64,000 nt of DNA from contig NZ_ANOH01000095.1 in NCBI RefSeq assembly GCF_000346505.1, positions 1 to 64,000 of the forward strand, given 5' to 3'. A model generated the notes under the pieces. The model saw nothing but the letters and a program-made list of their open reading frames with translations, did not search any database and was not told where the DNA came from. Shown one piece after another: positions 44,125-54,477 of this stretch (its first letter is position 1; the number at the start of each line of letters is the position of its first letter). The stretch is from Aporhodopirellula sallentina SM41 (GTDB lineage: Bacteria; Planctomycetota; Planctomycetia; Pirellulales; Pirellulaceae). The translations under genes and the position numbers were made by a program.

Positions 44125-44190
44125 CGTTTAGCGGGCAGCCGTAGGCGACCTACTTGCCACTGCACGTCGCCTACGGCTACCGGCTAAACG
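44125..44190. repeat. 66-bp palindromic dispersed repeat, copy 1
   Basis: cgtttagcgggcagccgtagg and its complement ctacggctaccggctaaacg form a long hairpin. Related copies lie at 63247-63312 and 63350-63416. The same gap (44034-44349) also has a cgccgaaagtcttggcgactttcg block that recurs in form near 63455-63515. Confidence 0.85.
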
Positions 44191-44349
44191 AAAACAGGTT
44201 GACTCTTGATTAAATCAACACCCCCCGAAGAGTTTCGGCGTGCCTCGTGCAATCGCCGAAAGTCTTGGCGACTTTCGCTACGGATGATCAGGCTCGTCAG
44301 ATTTTTGGATGGCCCAATGAAACGTTTTCTATCGAGCGCGACCTCATTT

Positions 44350-45030
44350 CTAGCCCTCTTTGGTCGAAACGGACTCGACCGTGGGCAATCCGTTCAACGT
44401 GGCCACCATCTCGACCGCGTTGGCATCGGTTTTTGGAACGATTCGATACACCAACTCCATCGCGCCGCCACGGCGTGTCGTTTGGGCTGACACCAACTGA
44501 TGGCTTTCGGCGAACTGTTCCAGCGCCGGCTCCCATCCTTCGGTGGAACTCAAACCAACGACCATGTTCAGCCGCCACGCTTTCGTCTTGCTGCTGCCGC
44601 GTGATTCACCGCTGGTACGACTGGGTTCGGTGCGATTGAACTGGCTCGCCAAGGCGACGAAGCAAAGCCCGAAACCGGCGACCCAGTACTGACCGGCACC
44701 GACGGCCATTCCGACCACGACCGCAGCCAAAACGAACGCCACGTCGCGCGTCGCCGGCACCGCGGTCCGGAACCGAACGATCGACAACGCACCGACCAGG
44801 CTGAACGCCCGAGCGATATTGTCGCCAATGATCTGCGTCGCCATCGCGATCAGAATGCTCATCAAGATCAACGTCAACGTCAACGTGTCCGGGGAATCCG
44901 CGGGCCGTTGACGTCCGGCCAACCATGCAACCACGCACCCGCACAACCACGCCAGTGCCAACCGAGTGACCAGCACAGGAAGGTTGGGATCCACCTGAGT
45001 CGTCGTGACGCTCGTGAACCATTCAGGCAT
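44350..45030 (-). CDS. DUF4956 membrane protein
   Basis: A 226-aa integral membrane protein. About four hydrophobic segments lie in the first 130 residues (L-V-T-R-L-A-L-A-W-L-C-G-C-V-V-A-W-L, L-T-L-I-L-M-S-I-L-I-A-M-A, V-A-F-V-L-A-A-V-V-V-G-M-A-V-G-A), with the DUF4956 motif A-F-S-L-V-G-A-L-S-I-V-R-F-R-T next to T-R-D-V-A-F. The C-terminal part is a cytoplasmic ferredoxin-like domain. It is the last gene of the CotH-VTC-DUF4956 operon, its ATG overlapping the VTC gene end by 8 bp. The family function is unknown, but its association with VTC genes suggests a polyphosphate link. Confidence 0.92.
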   Translation of the reverse strand: MPEWFTSVTTTQVDPNLPVLVTRLALAWLCGCVVAWLAGRQRPADSPDTLTLTLILMSILIAMATQIIGDNIARAFSLVGALSIVRFRTAVPATRDVAFVLAAVVVGMAVGAGQYWVAGFGLCFVALASQFNRTEPSRTSGESRGSSKTKAWRLNMVVGLSSTEGWEPALEQFAESHQLVSAQTTRRGGAMELVYRIVPKTDANAVEMVATLNGLPTVESVSTKEG

Positions 45031-45868
45031 TGCTCATCTGCTCCGTCGCATGAGTGCGGTGAAAAGCGGCGTCGGGAATCGCTGGCCTCGCCACCCCGGT
45101 GTGGGCTCGGTCCGTTCGTCTCAATTGATGCTTCATCGCGGTACGAAATTTCGAGAACCGCGTGCCAGGAATCGGAAAACTCCGCAGCAACTCTTTGAAC
45201 AGATGCGGCATCTGTTTTTCAAACTTCAGCTCGAGAATCTCAAACTCACCGATCGACCGAAAACCGCTGCGGGCGTCATCACCATAAACATCACCGGGCA
45301 TCGCAACGCTCCACCCACGAGGCGAACGGGCCACCATGTTGCTGTCGATGGTCAGTCGCAAATTCTCGCCGTTGACCATCGAAGTTCGTGCGAATCGCCG
45401 GTACGCAATTTCTGTCGCCGGGAACAAACGTCGCTCCGCGATTCGTTTCAAGAACCAATCGCCACACCAAGGCTCACCAGACGATTGGTCCGATGCCACT
45501 ACGCTGCCACCGGACTGCCGCGATAATTCGAGAACCTGTGCGGCGAAGTCCGATTCGAAAACGGCGGAGCGATTCTTTCGCACGACCATGTTCTTTTTGC
45601 GTTTGGTTTCGAGTACCAACATCTCGTCGCTGCCGTACCGGCGAACGCGATGTTTCGCTTTGCCAATCACACCGGTGCGATGATACAGATCGTAGTCGGG
45701 CGTATCGAGGTAGAGCGAATGGATGTCGTAACTATTGCTGCCATCGGAGGCACTGTTTTCATCGACACCGAGTCGGTCGATCGCCCAGTCCCTCACCTGT
45801 TCGGACAAATCCGCGTCGAGCATGAACTTCATCTCGACGCGTCGCAGCCTAGGATTCGCGTAGGTCAC
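45023..45868 (-). CDS. VTC-domain polyphosphate polymerase-like protein
   Basis: A 281-aa protein in the VTC/triphosphate-tunnel family. The N-terminal basic stretch R-R-V-E-M-K-F-M-L provides the ExK-type motif. [28 protein letters not shown] and the late E-L-K-F-E-K are tunnel-lining Lys/Arg/Glu positions. VTC domains make polyphosphate from ATP in yeast Vtc4; bacterial homologues are less well characterised. The GTG start overlaps the CotH gene stop (GTGA) and the 3' end overlaps the DUF4956 gene, so all three are one operon. Confidence 0.92.
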   Translation of the reverse strand: MTYANPRLRRVEMKFMLDADLSEQVRDWAIDRLGVDENSASDGSNSYDIHSLYLDTPDYDLYHRTGVIGKAKHRVRRYGSDEMLVLETKRKKNMVVRKNRSAVFESDFAAQVLELSRQSGGSVVASDQSSGEPWCGDWFLKRIAERRLFPATEIAYRRFARTSMVNGENLRLTIDSNMVARSPRGWSVAMPGDVYGDDARSGFRSIGEFEILELKFEKQMPHLFKELLRSFPIPGTRFSKFRTAMKHQLRRTDRAHTGVARPAIPDAAFHRTHATEQMSNA

Positions 45869-47856
45869 TTGGAAGCCTCCTTCAACAAAAACGCACCACG
45901 ACTGTCCGCGAACGCCTTCAAATTCATCGCGCCGTGGCCGCGTTGCGGAACGGCCTCGTGAGCGGGACTGGTCGATTCGGACATCACGGACGTGAACTGT
46001 TCGAACGTCGACAGACTTCGCGTTTCCGCTTTGACCGCATCTTCGATTAGCGAACGTTGCTGCTCGACAAACGGTCCGAGGTTGTTCCAGTTCAGATCAT
46101 TCTCGGCGAGCTCACGGAGGTTGCTCAGATACTGCTCGCGGTACTTAGGAACAGCCAACACTTTACTGCGTAGCGGTTTGCTGGCGTCGTTCAGGCCGAT
46201 CAACGGATCGAGTTCGACCGGTGAGGCGGTGTTGTCGCGTTCGCCCTGCTCGGGGCCTCCACCTCGTCGACCTCCACGACCTCGGCCGCCCATGCCCGGA
46301 CCACCTGCCCCGCGGAACGCTTCGTTCATATCGTGAGGGATGAAGTGAAACACGTCGTCCTTATCCAAAAACATGCTGTAGTCGCTCGCCCGAATCCAAT
46401 AGCCGTCCGAGTTAATCAGTCCATTGTCGAGAGCCAAGAACCACAACAATTCGTCAACGTCGACGATCGGCTCGAGAGCAGCGGGCAGGTCCGCGGTCGG
46501 CGTTTCTTCGAGGACGCGGCACAGTTCGATCAGTTTGGCGAGATCTTTGTCGTCGCCCGATTTTTGCTCATACGGGTGCTGATAGTTCGTAGGATCAGGA
46601 CCACGGTAATCGAGCCCACCGCCCCCGCGAGGCGATCCGCTGACTTTCCATCGGGCTCCCTTGCCACTGCCATAATTCTCTTTCAAGAACGCTTTGTTGA
46701 ATTGCTGAACGTTGCTGTAGACGCCCCAGTACTCGCCGTTGATGACAACGCGAACCAAGTTCGACTTGGGGACAACCATATGTTTTCCGGCAATCCGCGA
46801 GTACAAGACGGTGCTAAGCAGCGAGGCGTCGCCGTTGCAGTTGAGCAGGTTGAGCGTCTTGTACCCGAGCACGCGTTGGTCTTCGTTGGCCATGTCGACC
46901 GAAACGTTGAGCGAACGCTTGTATCCCGAAGGCACCATCCCGTACGACGACGCACCGCGGAAACGAATCCCGCAATTGGGATACTCTTCACCGTCCACCG
47001 TCAACGTTGCCGCAACATCGACATCGGTGTTGTGAAAGTCTTCCATCTCCGACTCCCAATCGTCGTTGGCAAAGTCGATGAAGATGGTTCGCAGCACCGA
47101 GGTATCGTAGAGCTCGTTGTCGAGCGGTTTGACGGATGACTTTTCGATCTTCTCTCCCGGTTTGGCTTCCGGACGATTGCCACCGCGTCCGCCCATCGGT
47201 CCGCCGGGACCTCCCGGTCCACCACGACCTCCGCGTCCGCCAAATCCACCACGGCCTCGCTCACCTCGTTCGAAACCGCCACGGTCAAAGCCGCCCCGAT
47301 CTCGGCCACCCTGATCTCGCCCTCGCTGATCTGGGCCGCCACGATCTGGGCCGCCACGATCTGGGCCGCCACGATCTGGGCCGCCACGATCTGGGCCGCC
47401 GCGATCTGGGCCACCGCGATCAAACCGGCCCTCGTCTCCTTCTGGGCCGAACTCAGGCGGAGGCCCAAATCCGGGTGGCGGGCCGAATCCTTCCGGTGGC
47501 CCACCAAATCCGCCGGGTCCACCCGGTCCGCCCGGTCCGCCGGGTCCGCCGGGTCCGCCGGGTCCGCCGGGTCCGCCGGGTCCGCCGGGTCCGCCGGGTC
47601 CACCAAACCCGCCCTGGCCGCCGGGGCCACCTGGCCCTCCAGGCCCGCCAAAGCCTCCTCGCTGGGCCGGGTTTTCTTTGACGTATTCTCTCGCCGATCG
47701 CCGTTCCGCCTCGTCCAACCATCCGTTTTGGTCGGTATCAAACTGGTCGAGAATTTCTCTTTCCTCACCGCCCATTCCCGGCGGTTGTGCGAGAGTGAAG
47801 GTGGCCGCAGCGACGACACCGAGAGCAAAAACAATCAAACCGACACGGGACAACAT
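45865..47856 (-). CDS. CotH-kinase-like exported protein with EF-hand and collagen-like repeats
   Basis: From the ATG at 47856 the product is 663 aa with a signal peptide ([17 protein letters not shown]). An EF-hand-like loop [10 protein letters not shown] (about 39-48) precedes a long G-G-P repeat and a G-G-P-D-R repeat region (about 70-220). A CotH kinase domain follows (about 245-600: [32 protein letters not shown]), with a second Gly/Arg-rich segment inside it. CotH proteins phosphorylate other proteins in spore coats, but here the target is unknown. The gene opens the operon with VTC and DUF4956. ATG 48048 would put 64 residues ahead of the signal peptide. Confidence 0.9.
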   Translation of the reverse strand: MLSRVGLIVFALGVVAAATFTLAQPPGMGGEEREILDQFDTDQNGWLDEAERRSAREYVKENPAQRGGFGGPGGPGGPGGQGGFGGPGGPGGPGGPGGPGGPGGPGGPGGPGGPGGFGGPPEGFGPPPGFGPPPEFGPEGDEGRFDRGGPDRGGPDRGGPDRGGPDRGGPDRGGPDQRGRDQGGRDRGGFDRGGFERGERGRGGFGGRGGRGGPGGPGGPMGGRGGNRPEAKPGEKIEKSSVKPLDNELYDTSVLRTIFIDFANDDWESEMEDFHNTDVDVAATLTVDGEEYPNCGIRFRGASSYGMVPSGYKRSLNVSVDMANEDQRVLGYKTLNLLNCNGDASLLSTVLYSRIAGKHMVVPKSNLVRVVINGEYWGVYSNVQQFNKAFLKENYGSGKGARWKVSGSPRGGGGLDYRGPDPTNYQHPYEQKSGDDKDLAKLIELCRVLEETPTADLPAALEPIVDVDELLWFLALDNGLINSDGYWIRASDYSMFLDKDDVFHFIPHDMNEAFRGAGGPGMGGRGRGGRRGGGPEQGERDNTASPVELDPLIGLNDASKPLRSKVLAVPKYREQYLSNLRELAENDLNWNNLGPFVEQQRSLIEDAVKAETRSLSTFEQFTSVMSESTSPAHEAVPQRGHGAMNLKAFADSRGAFLLKEASK
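47326..47415. repeat. 15-bp tandem repeat inside the cotH-like gene
   Basis: Six copies of acgatctgggccgcc (first and last slightly changed), each encoding G-G-P-D-R or G-G-P-D-Q on the minus strand. Copy-number changes would leave the frame intact. Confidence 0.9.
47512..47602. repeat. 9-bp tandem repeat (Gly-Gly-Pro codons) inside the cotH-like gene
   Basis: About ten units of gggtccgcc encode a G-G-P collagen-like run. Such arrays are prone to slippage in replication and assembly error, though every change stays in frame. Confidence 0.9.
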
Positions 47857-48330
47857 CAGGGGCTTCTCAACGGAACGGGGACTAGAAGGATCGCAGCCCT
47901 GCCCTCCTTTTGATGCCCTCTTTCGATAAACACCAAAACGGCTCACGCCGCTGTGGCCATCACCGAGGCCACGATTCACGCAGGAAACAGCGATCGAAAT
48001 CAATCTGCTGTTGAACCAGTTGCGTGGCAGCCGACAAACCGCCACCAAAAATTAACATTTCTCCCGCGCCGCAAAACGCGACCTGGGCTTTGGATCGGCG
48101 CCACCCTGAAATCGCGACGAGAGAGAGAGCCTGCCAGAGAGAGGCATGTGGAAATCGCCGCGTTTTGAGATATAAAGCCGCCCCGATCGGGCGGGCAGGG
48201 CAGCTACCGGCTAAGGTCGCTCGAACGTTAGAAGGACATACGCTTCGCGTACAAACCCCTAAACGCAAAATGCCCCGAATGGTCGAGGTGTAGGCCGGCC
48301 TAGAGGCGGGACATGATCGCTCCTCCGCCC

Positions 48331-48442
48331 CGTGGATGGCACCATCCGGCCATCGTTGGAGTCAAGGCTTTAGCCGATTGGTGTTTCGGTCGATGGGCGG
48401 CACCATCCGACCTCTCATGGGTGGCACCATCCAACCTCTCAT
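48331..48442. repeat. ggatggcaccatcc direct repeats plus a REP copy
   Basis: Three units of the form (g)gatgg-gca-ccatcc, each with an internal ggatgg/ccatcc palindrome, lie at about 48333, 48394 and 48419. Between the first two is REP copy 1 (cgttggagtcaaggctttag, 48354-48377). Confidence 0.75.
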
Positions 48443-48627
48443 TCTCTTTAAGAACCGGTTAATTCAAGAAAAATAGTGGGGGGCGACGGTGTGTTTCCGT
48501 AAATACCCTGTAAGCTGTGTTTTACCCCGTCGGCTGTTTGTGACCTATCTAACTCCGTCACCGAAAACCAAGTAATCCACTCACTTGGTTCAATTGACGA
48601 TCAACTCGTGGAAATAAGAGATTTGGA

Positions 48628-49389
48628 ATGTTCTCCAACAAACTAAGAACGATGCTTCACGCACTCCGGGTTGCGGCATTCGTGCTTCTTCTAGCGGCTG
48701 AATGCCAATCGTCGGTAATCACCATTGTTGATATGAATGCAGATGGGAACCCCTCTTCAGGAGCCGAACTCGAGGGAACCGTCGGAGGTAACGGAACTGA
48801 TGGAACTAGCTCCTTTGCTATTAACACGGCGCCCTCCTCGGTCCAGGTCGGCTCAACATCCGCTCGGTTCACAGTCTCCAACGTCGACTTGAATGATGAC
48901 AATTCTTTCAATGAGTCTTTCGTTTTTGATCTCACTTTCTCCTCTCCCAACGATATAAACTTCACCACTTCACTAGAAACAATGGGATTAGGGGGCGACG
49001 GACAGATCACGCTGGGCGAGTCATTCACAATGACATTCGACATCGTTTCCGATACATCAGCGACTCATGATGTTGTCTTTGATGGAGTCAGCGAAGTTGA
49101 TTTCATCAATCTCGCCGATACCGATCTCAGCATTACAAGTATGTCTGGTGGAACGACAATTACACTTGTCGGTGGTAGCACGCCGCTAGGTGGTTTGTAC
49201 GTCAACCCAACTTTCGAGTACTCCAACACGGGGGACCTGGCTGATTCCGGGACTTTTGAAGATTGGAGCGTTCAGTTCAGCACAATAACGGCAACTGCCG
49301 TTCCAGAACCATCGTCGCTCGCATTGCTAGGAGTAATTGCGGGGGTAGTCACCCTTCGGAATCGTCGAAGATTGGCGAAAGTGAATTAG
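48628..49389 (+). CDS. PEP-CTERM sorted exported protein
   Basis: A 253-aa protein with a signal peptide (A-L-R-V-A-A-F-V-L-L-L-A-A-E-C) and a C-terminal PEP-CTERM tail: V-P-E-P-S-S-L-A-L-L-G-V-I-A-G-V-V-T-L then R-N-R-R-R. The body is Asn/Asp/Ser/Thr-rich beta structure without recognised catalytic motifs. PEP-CTERM proteins are recognised by an exosortase and remain at the cell envelope; the exosortase gene is not in the window. Base composition looks more AT-rich than the neighbours, which may mean separate origin. Function unknown. Confidence 0.85.
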   Translation: MFSNKLRTMLHALRVAAFVLLLAAECQSSVITIVDMNADGNPSSGAELEGTVGGNGTDGTSSFAINTAPSSVQVGSTSARFTVSNVDLNDDNSFNESFVFDLTFSSPNDINFTTSLETMGLGGDGQITLGESFTMTFDIVSDTSATHDVVFDGVSEVDFINLADTDLSITSMSGGTTITLVGGSTPLGGLYVNPTFEYSNTGDLADSGTFEDWSVQFSTITATAVPEPSSLALLGVIAGVVTLRNRRRLAKVN

Positions 49390-49628
49390 GGTAGGACCTA
49401 GCCCAAGATGGATAGTTCCACGCCAAGGCAAATCAGTTTTTGAGATTGGATAGGGTCCACATGAGTTCGCTTGTCTTGGGTTCAGATGATAGGGGGGCCT
49501 TAGATGTGCTTCCCCTCCAAGGTAACGCAACGCCTTCAAGGTCGCGTTCGGTAAGCGTTTCAAGCTCACGGCATTATGAGTAGGAATATTAGAGAGAGTT
49601 GTTCATCGCGCCCCGCAGCCACTCCCAC

Positions 49629-49652
49629 CGTTGGAGTCAAGGCTTTAGCCGA
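49629..49652 (+). repeat. REP copy 2 (left of transposase)
   Basis: cgttggagtcaaggctttag plus ccga, identical to 48354-48377. It pairs with the inverted copy at 49737-49760, so 49629-49760 forms a BIME-like inverted pair in front of the transposase gene. Confidence 0.9.
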
Positions 49653-49736
49653 TCGCGGCCTGATCCCAAGTCACCATTCATCACACCGAACTCAAGTCCA
49701 TCATTCGGCGCGTCATCTCGCTGAGTGAGGGTAAAG

Positions 49737-49760
49737 TCGGCTAAAGCCTTCACTCCAACG
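49737..49760 (-). repeat. REP copy 3 (inverted, immediately before the transposase)
   Basis: tcggctaaagccttcactcc plus aacg is the inverse of copy 2 with one mismatch. It ends 12 bp before the transposase ATG. Confidence 0.9.
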
Positions 49761-49771
49761 GTATTCAGATC

Positions 49772-50401
49772 ATGCCGCGTGAATCGGAAACGATGTATCG
49801 CTGGCGGAGTTTGACGGACGAGCAGCGACGTCAGACGCTCGAACAGCGTCGCCAGTATCAACAGCCTTGGCACAGCATCCCGCATCGCAGTGACGAGACG
49901 CGAACGGTTTACATGCTTACCGCTGCATGCTTCGAGCACGTTCCCGTCATCGGCGAGTCTCCCGACCGCATGGCGAAGTTCGAAGCGGACCTTGTTCGTG
50001 TGCTTGGCGAGAACTGCACGCAAATCTACGCGTGGACCGTGCTGCCCAACCACTACCACGCGCTCGTTCAAACCCAGGAAATCCAGAGCCTGCTCAAGCA
50101 ACTCGGCAAACTGCATGGCCGCACCTCGTTCGACTGGAACGGCGATGATGAAACTCGCGGGCGGCAAGTTTGGTGCAACACCGCGGAAACCGTGATGAAG
50201 TCCGAGGGGCACTTTCATGCCTCGACCAATTACGTTTTGCATAACGCGGTCAAGCACGGGTACTGCGAAAAATGGACGGAGTGGCCGTACTGCAACGCAC
50301 GCGAATATCTTGAATCCGTTGGACGTGAGAAAGCCTTGCGAATCTGGAAGTCATACCCGATCGATGATTACGGGAATGACTGGGATCCGGCGGAGTTTTA
50401 G
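49772..50401 (+). CDS. REP-associated tyrosine transposase (RAYT, Y1/HUH family)
   Basis: A 209-aa protein with an HUH motif in T-V-L-P-N-H-Y-H-A-L-V (about residue 93-98) and a catalytic Tyr candidate in T-N-Y-V-L-H-N-A-V-K-H-G-Y. The size and fold match Y1-Tnp proteins related to IS200/IS605 TnpA. The gene is bracketed by four copies of a 24-bp REP (48354, 49629, 49737, 50443), two of them inverted, which is the setting expected of RAYT proteins. RAYTs cut and mobilise single-stranded REP DNA. No IS terminal repeats or accessory gene are seen, so this is a domesticated RAYT unit and not an IS. Confidence 0.93.
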   Translation: MPRESETMYRWRSLTDEQRRQTLEQRRQYQQPWHSIPHRSDETRTVYMLTAACFEHVPVIGESPDRMAKFEADLVRVLGENCTQIYAWTVLPNHYHALVQTQEIQSLLKQLGKLHGRTSFDWNGDDETRGRQVWCNTAETVMKSEGHFHASTNYVLHNAVKHGYCEKWTEWPYCNAREYLESVGREKALRIWKSYPIDDYGNDWDPAEF

Positions 50402-50442
50402 CGGAATGTGGGGGCCGTGAAATACGATGGGGTGTGACTTGG

Positions 50443-50466
50443 TCGGCTAAAGCCTTCACTCCAACG
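50443..50466 (-). repeat. REP copy 4 (right of transposase)
   Basis: Same sequence and orientation as 49737-49760, beginning 42 bp after the transposase stop. Confidence 0.9.
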
Positions 50467-50778
50467 GTTTCTGGCCTGCTCCTGTACTGGCTCGGCGGAT
50501 CAGGGGGAAACCAATCGTGTCTCGCCAGCCGCCTCCCAGACCGCGACCGCTGCACTGGCGTTCACCATGTTTTTGATGCGTGGCATTTCGGCCGCATTTG
50601 GCTTTGCAATCGCAAGGCGGTGATGCACAATTTCTTTTAGTCTATACTTTGTGACTGAAATCGATGCACCCGCGTTCGGTATCCTGAACGCGCCCGCCTT
50701 GCCCCCGCCCCGGTCGACCGACAGCCGACGTGAATCGTTCGCTGCTCGTCGCCACCACACCTACCCGCCGCTGAAAAT

Positions 50779-53700
50779 ATGAAACGCATTTGCCGTTGCA
50801 TCCCCGCCGAGCGACTCGCCCGGCTCGGGAGTGTGCTGCTTCTCACGCTCGCTATTGGTTCTGTTCTTGATCCTCATCGTGCCGGTGCCGACGAGTCCTT
50901 TGCGTTCCAAAAAGACGACGTCGTTGCAATCTACGGCAACGGTTTGGCCGACCGAATGCAGCATTCACCGTGGGTGGAAACGTTCCTTCAGTGCCAAACC
51001 CAAGGGCTCGACGTTCGCTTTCGAAACATGAGTTTTTCGGGCGACATGGTCAACAAGAAACCCCGCAGCAAAGGGTTCACCAACGATGACGAATACCTAC
51101 AGCACGTCGCACCGAGCGTCGTCTTCACCTTTTACGGGTACAACGAATCGTTCGCCGGACCAGAAGGAGCCGACGCCTATCGGCAAGAACTCATCAAACT
51201 CGTCCAACGCTATCGTGGACTGATGCAGGAGCAAGGCAAGGAAGTTCGCTTCGTGCTCTTCAGCCCAATCGCGTATCAAAACCTGGGCGATCGCAATCTG
51301 CCCGAAGGCACCGACCTGAACACCAACCTGGCCATCTACACCGAGGCAACGGCGAAAGCCGCCGAGGATGCGGGCGTTTCGTTCGTGGACCTATTCACAC
51401 CGACTCGCCGGCTGTTCGCTAGCACATCCGAACCGTACACGCTCAACGGCATTCACTTAAACGCCAAAGGATACGAGAAACTCGCCGAGATCATCACGGA
51501 CGCTCTGACCGGCACGACGCTCACGCAGACATCCAACATCAGCAAAGTTTATGACGCCGTGCAAGACAAAAACTGGCACTGGCACAATCGCTACCGAGCC
51601 ACCGATGGCAATGACATTTGGGGATCCCGCTCGACGTTGACTTTTGTTGACGGACAGAGCAACGCGGACGTGCTCAAACACGAACTCGAGATGCTCGACG
51701 TGATGACGGCCAACCGCGACGAAGCCATTTGGGCAGCGGTCGCCGGAAAGCAACACGTCGTTGACGACAGCAACGTACCTCCTCCGGTCGAAGTCATCTC
51801 GAACATCGGCGGTGGCAGTCGCAGTTCGAGCGCAAAGAAGGAAGGCAACATCGACTACCTGACGCCGGAAGAGTCGATCACAAAGATGAACGCCCCCGAA
51901 GGATACGAATTAAACGTCTTCGCATCCGAGGTGCAGTTCCCCGACCTCGCCAATCCGGTGCAAATGCAAGTCGACGGGCACGGCCGGTTGTGGGTCGCGA
52001 GTTGGAACTCCTATCCGAAATGGGAACCCGGCACGGAACTCAAAGACAGCCTCATGATCCTGGAGGACACCGACAACGACGGCAAAGCGGACTCGCGAAA
52101 GATCTTTGCGACCGTTCACAATCCGCTCGGTTTCGAATTCTGGGGTGGCGGCGTGATCGTAACGTCCGGCCCCGATCTGCTGTTTCTCAAAGACACCGAC
52201 GGCGACGACAAAGCCGACGTGCGTCAGGTGTTGCTGCAGGGACTCGGCACGTCGGACACTCACCACGCGGCCAACAATTTGGTCTACGGTCCTGACGGTG
52301 GTATCTACTGGCAGAGCGGAATCTTCCTGGTCCACAACCACGAAACCCCGTGGAAGCAAAACCTGCATATCGGTGCCTCGGGCATGTACCGATTCGATCC
52401 ACGGACGTTTGCCATCACGCCTCATGCCGCCAACAGCCCGAACCCGCACGGCACGAGTTTCGACTACTGGGGCTACTGCTATGCCAACGACGGCACCGGC
52501 GGTCGGTCGTACCAAGTGCGTCCCGAAGGCAAGGGATTCAAGATGCACACGTTGCTGACCAAAGAGTTCCGCCCCGTTGCCGCGAACGCGATTTTGTCAT
52601 CGCAGCACTTCCCCGAGGAGATCCAAAACGATTTCCTCATCTGCAACACAATCGGGTTCCTAGGGGTCAAACAATATTCTCTCGATCGCGAGGGCGACGG
52701 TAAATCACGAAAGTTCGGCGAAGTCTGGGGCACGCCGGGGCTCGAACTGATCAACAGCGATGATCGCAACTTTCGCCCGACCGATGCGGTCGTCGGTGAA
52801 GACGGTGCGTTATACGTTTCGGATTGGCACAATGCCATCATCGGGCACATGCAACATAACATTCGTGACCCCAATCGCGATCACGCACACGGCCGTATCC
52901 TGCGTTTGACGGTCAAGGATCGTCCGCTGCAGGAACCGGTCAAGATCGCCGGGCAACCGATCGCTGCCCTCCTCGAAAACCTCAAACACCCGACCAACGG
53001 CGTTCGACACCGAACCCGCGTGGAACTCAGCGCGCGCGATTCCAACGAAGTGATTGCCGCCGCACAGACATGGTGTGCCGATTTCGATCCGAACGACGAA
53101 ACGGAAGCCCACCATTTGCTCGAGGCCCTTTGGCTGCATCAGCAACACAACGTTCGAAACGAAGAACTGCTCGAGACGTTGCTCAGCTCGAATGTCAAAC
53201 ACGCTGCCATGGCTGCCAAAACGGTTAAACACTTTTGGGAGAACGTCGACACGACCGGAGGAAGCGGTTTCGCATCCGAGGCCGAAAGCGAGTTCGTCAA
53301 ATTCTCGACACCGAAGCACCTCGATCGATCACTTCGCAAAACCTATCGCCTCGGCTCACAGGTCTATCAACGTGAATCACACTGCGCGACGTGTCACCTG
53401 ACGCACGGCAAAGGGAACGAAACGGTTTACCCGTCGCTGGTCGACAGCCCCTGGGTTCTCGGCGACGAAGAACGCTTGATTAAATTGTCACTCCACGGCC
53501 TTTGGGGAAAACTCTCGGTTCACGGCAAGACGTTTGATCCTGCACGCGGCACCCCGCCGATGACCGCTTTCCGGTCACTACTGAGCGACAAAGAACTCGC
53601 CGCCGTGCTCACCTTTGTCCGCAACACATGGGGCAATGAAGCCTCCCCGATCAGTTCCCGTACGGTCAAACGTGTCCGCGAACAAACCGCCGGACGTTCC

Positions 53701-54288
53701 ACGTTCTATAAACCCGCCGACCTGCTCGCCGAGCATCCGTTGGAACCCGAATTTGCCGATGCGGCAATGGCGGCCGCAGAAGAGTTCTCCAACGAACCTC
53801 TCGAAGCCGAACTGCTCGCGTCGTCGGCTGCTGAACTCGCTAGCGTTGCGATCGAACGCGGCAACGCGAAGCGAGGACAGAAGGTCTTCTACGAGTCATC
53901 GGCGGCATGCTTTGCGTGTCACGACCCTCCGGGCGGCGCTGCGAAATTCGGACCCGACCTGGCTCAAATGACCACCGCGTTAACGCCCGAACAACTGGTC
54001 GATGCGATCCTACGACCGTCTGTGTTGATCAACAAAGACTTCGCGCAGGTCAGTGTACTGACAGCCGACGGCGAATTGATTACCGGCATCCTGGTTTCCG
54101 AAACGGACGATGAGGTCGTTCTACGCAACGTCGCATCACCGGAACCGATCACGATCCCACAAGACGACGTCGAAGAGATCATCGAATCGAAAGTCTCGAT
54201 GATGCCTGAGAACTTGGTCCGGCAACTCAAGAGCCGCAGCGAGTTCGATGACTTGGTAAAATACATCATCGACGTCCGCAGTAAGTAA
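50779..54288 (+). CDS. SGNH-like / propeller dehydrogenase-like / cytochrome c fusion (PVC-type)
   Basis: A 1169-aa exported protein (signal peptide to about residue 38). Residues about 45-240 resemble an SGNH/GDSL hydrolase (Y-G-N-G-L-A-D-R, late D/H region [10 protein letters not shown]), but the usual GDS serine block reads G-N-G. About 370-760 is a membrane-bound-dehydrogenase-type propeller ([29 protein letters not shown]). Two c-type haem sites follow, C-A-T-C-H (about 868) and C-F-A-C-H (about 1044), the second starting the PVC haem-binding domain. A role in periplasmic electron transfer or polysaccharide oxidation is inferred; the substrate is unknown. Confidence 0.9.
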   Translation: MKRICRCIPAERLARLGSVLLLTLAIGSVLDPHRAGADESFAFQKDDVVAIYGNGLADRMQHSPWVETFLQCQTQGLDVRFRNMSFSGDMVNKKPRSKGFTNDDEYLQHVAPSVVFTFYGYNESFAGPEGADAYRQELIKLVQRYRGLMQEQGKEVRFVLFSPIAYQNLGDRNLPEGTDLNTNLAIYTEATAKAAEDAGVSFVDLFTPTRRLFASTSEPYTLNGIHLNAKGYEKLAEIITDALTGTTLTQTSNISKVYDAVQDKNWHWHNRYRATDGNDIWGSRSTLTFVDGQSNADVLKHELEMLDVMTANRDEAIWAAVAGKQHVVDDSNVPPPVEVISNIGGGSRSSSAKKEGNIDYLTPEESITKMNAPEGYELNVFASEVQFPDLANPVQMQVDGHGRLWVASWNSYPKWEPGTELKDSLMILEDTDNDGKADSRKIFATVHNPLGFEFWGGGVIVTSGPDLLFLKDTDGDDKADVRQVLLQGLGTSDTHHAANNLVYGPDGGIYWQSGIFLVHNHETPWKQNLHIGASGMYRFDPRTFAITPHAANSPNPHGTSFDYWGYCYANDGTGGRSYQVRPEGKGFKMHTLLTKEFRPVAANAILSSQHFPEEIQNDFLICNTIGFLGVKQYSLDREGDGKSRKFGEVWGTPGLELINSDDRNFRPTDAVVGEDGALYVSDWHNAIIGHMQHNIRDPNRDHAHGRILRLTVKDRPLQEPVKIAGQPIAALLENLKHPTNGVRHRTRVELSARDSNEVIAAAQTWCADFDPNDETEAHHLLEALWLHQQHNVRNEELLETLLSSNVKHAAMAAKTVKHFWENVDTTGGSGFASEAESEFVKFSTPKHLDRSLRKTYRLGSQVYQRESHCATCHLTHGKGNETVYPSLVDSPWVLGDEERLIKLSLHGLWGKLSVHGKTFDPARGTPPMTAFRSLLSDKELAAVLTFVRNTWGNEASPISSRTVKRVREQTAGRSTFYKPADLLAEHPLEPEFADAAMAAAEEFSNEPLEAELLASSAAELASVAIERGNAKRGQKVFYESSAACFACHDPPGGAAKFGPDLAQMTTALTPEQLVDAILRPSVLINKDFAQVSVLTADGELITGILVSETDDEVVLRNVASPEPITIPQDDVEEIIESKVSMMPENLVRQLKSRSEFDDLVKYIIDVRSK

Positions 54289-54477
54289 CCACGTCGCGAC
54301 GCTCGTCGCCAATCGCGTGTTACTCGTTCGCTGTGATGATTCATGATCACGCGGATTACTCATTATCAAACGCCAACGCCGACGGGATCGATCCTCGTTG
54401 CGTGGCGTCCCACCGGAAGTCACGCCCGGCTCGAACAACCGGACGCCTTCGCGCAGAGACTCCACTAGCCCCTCGCC

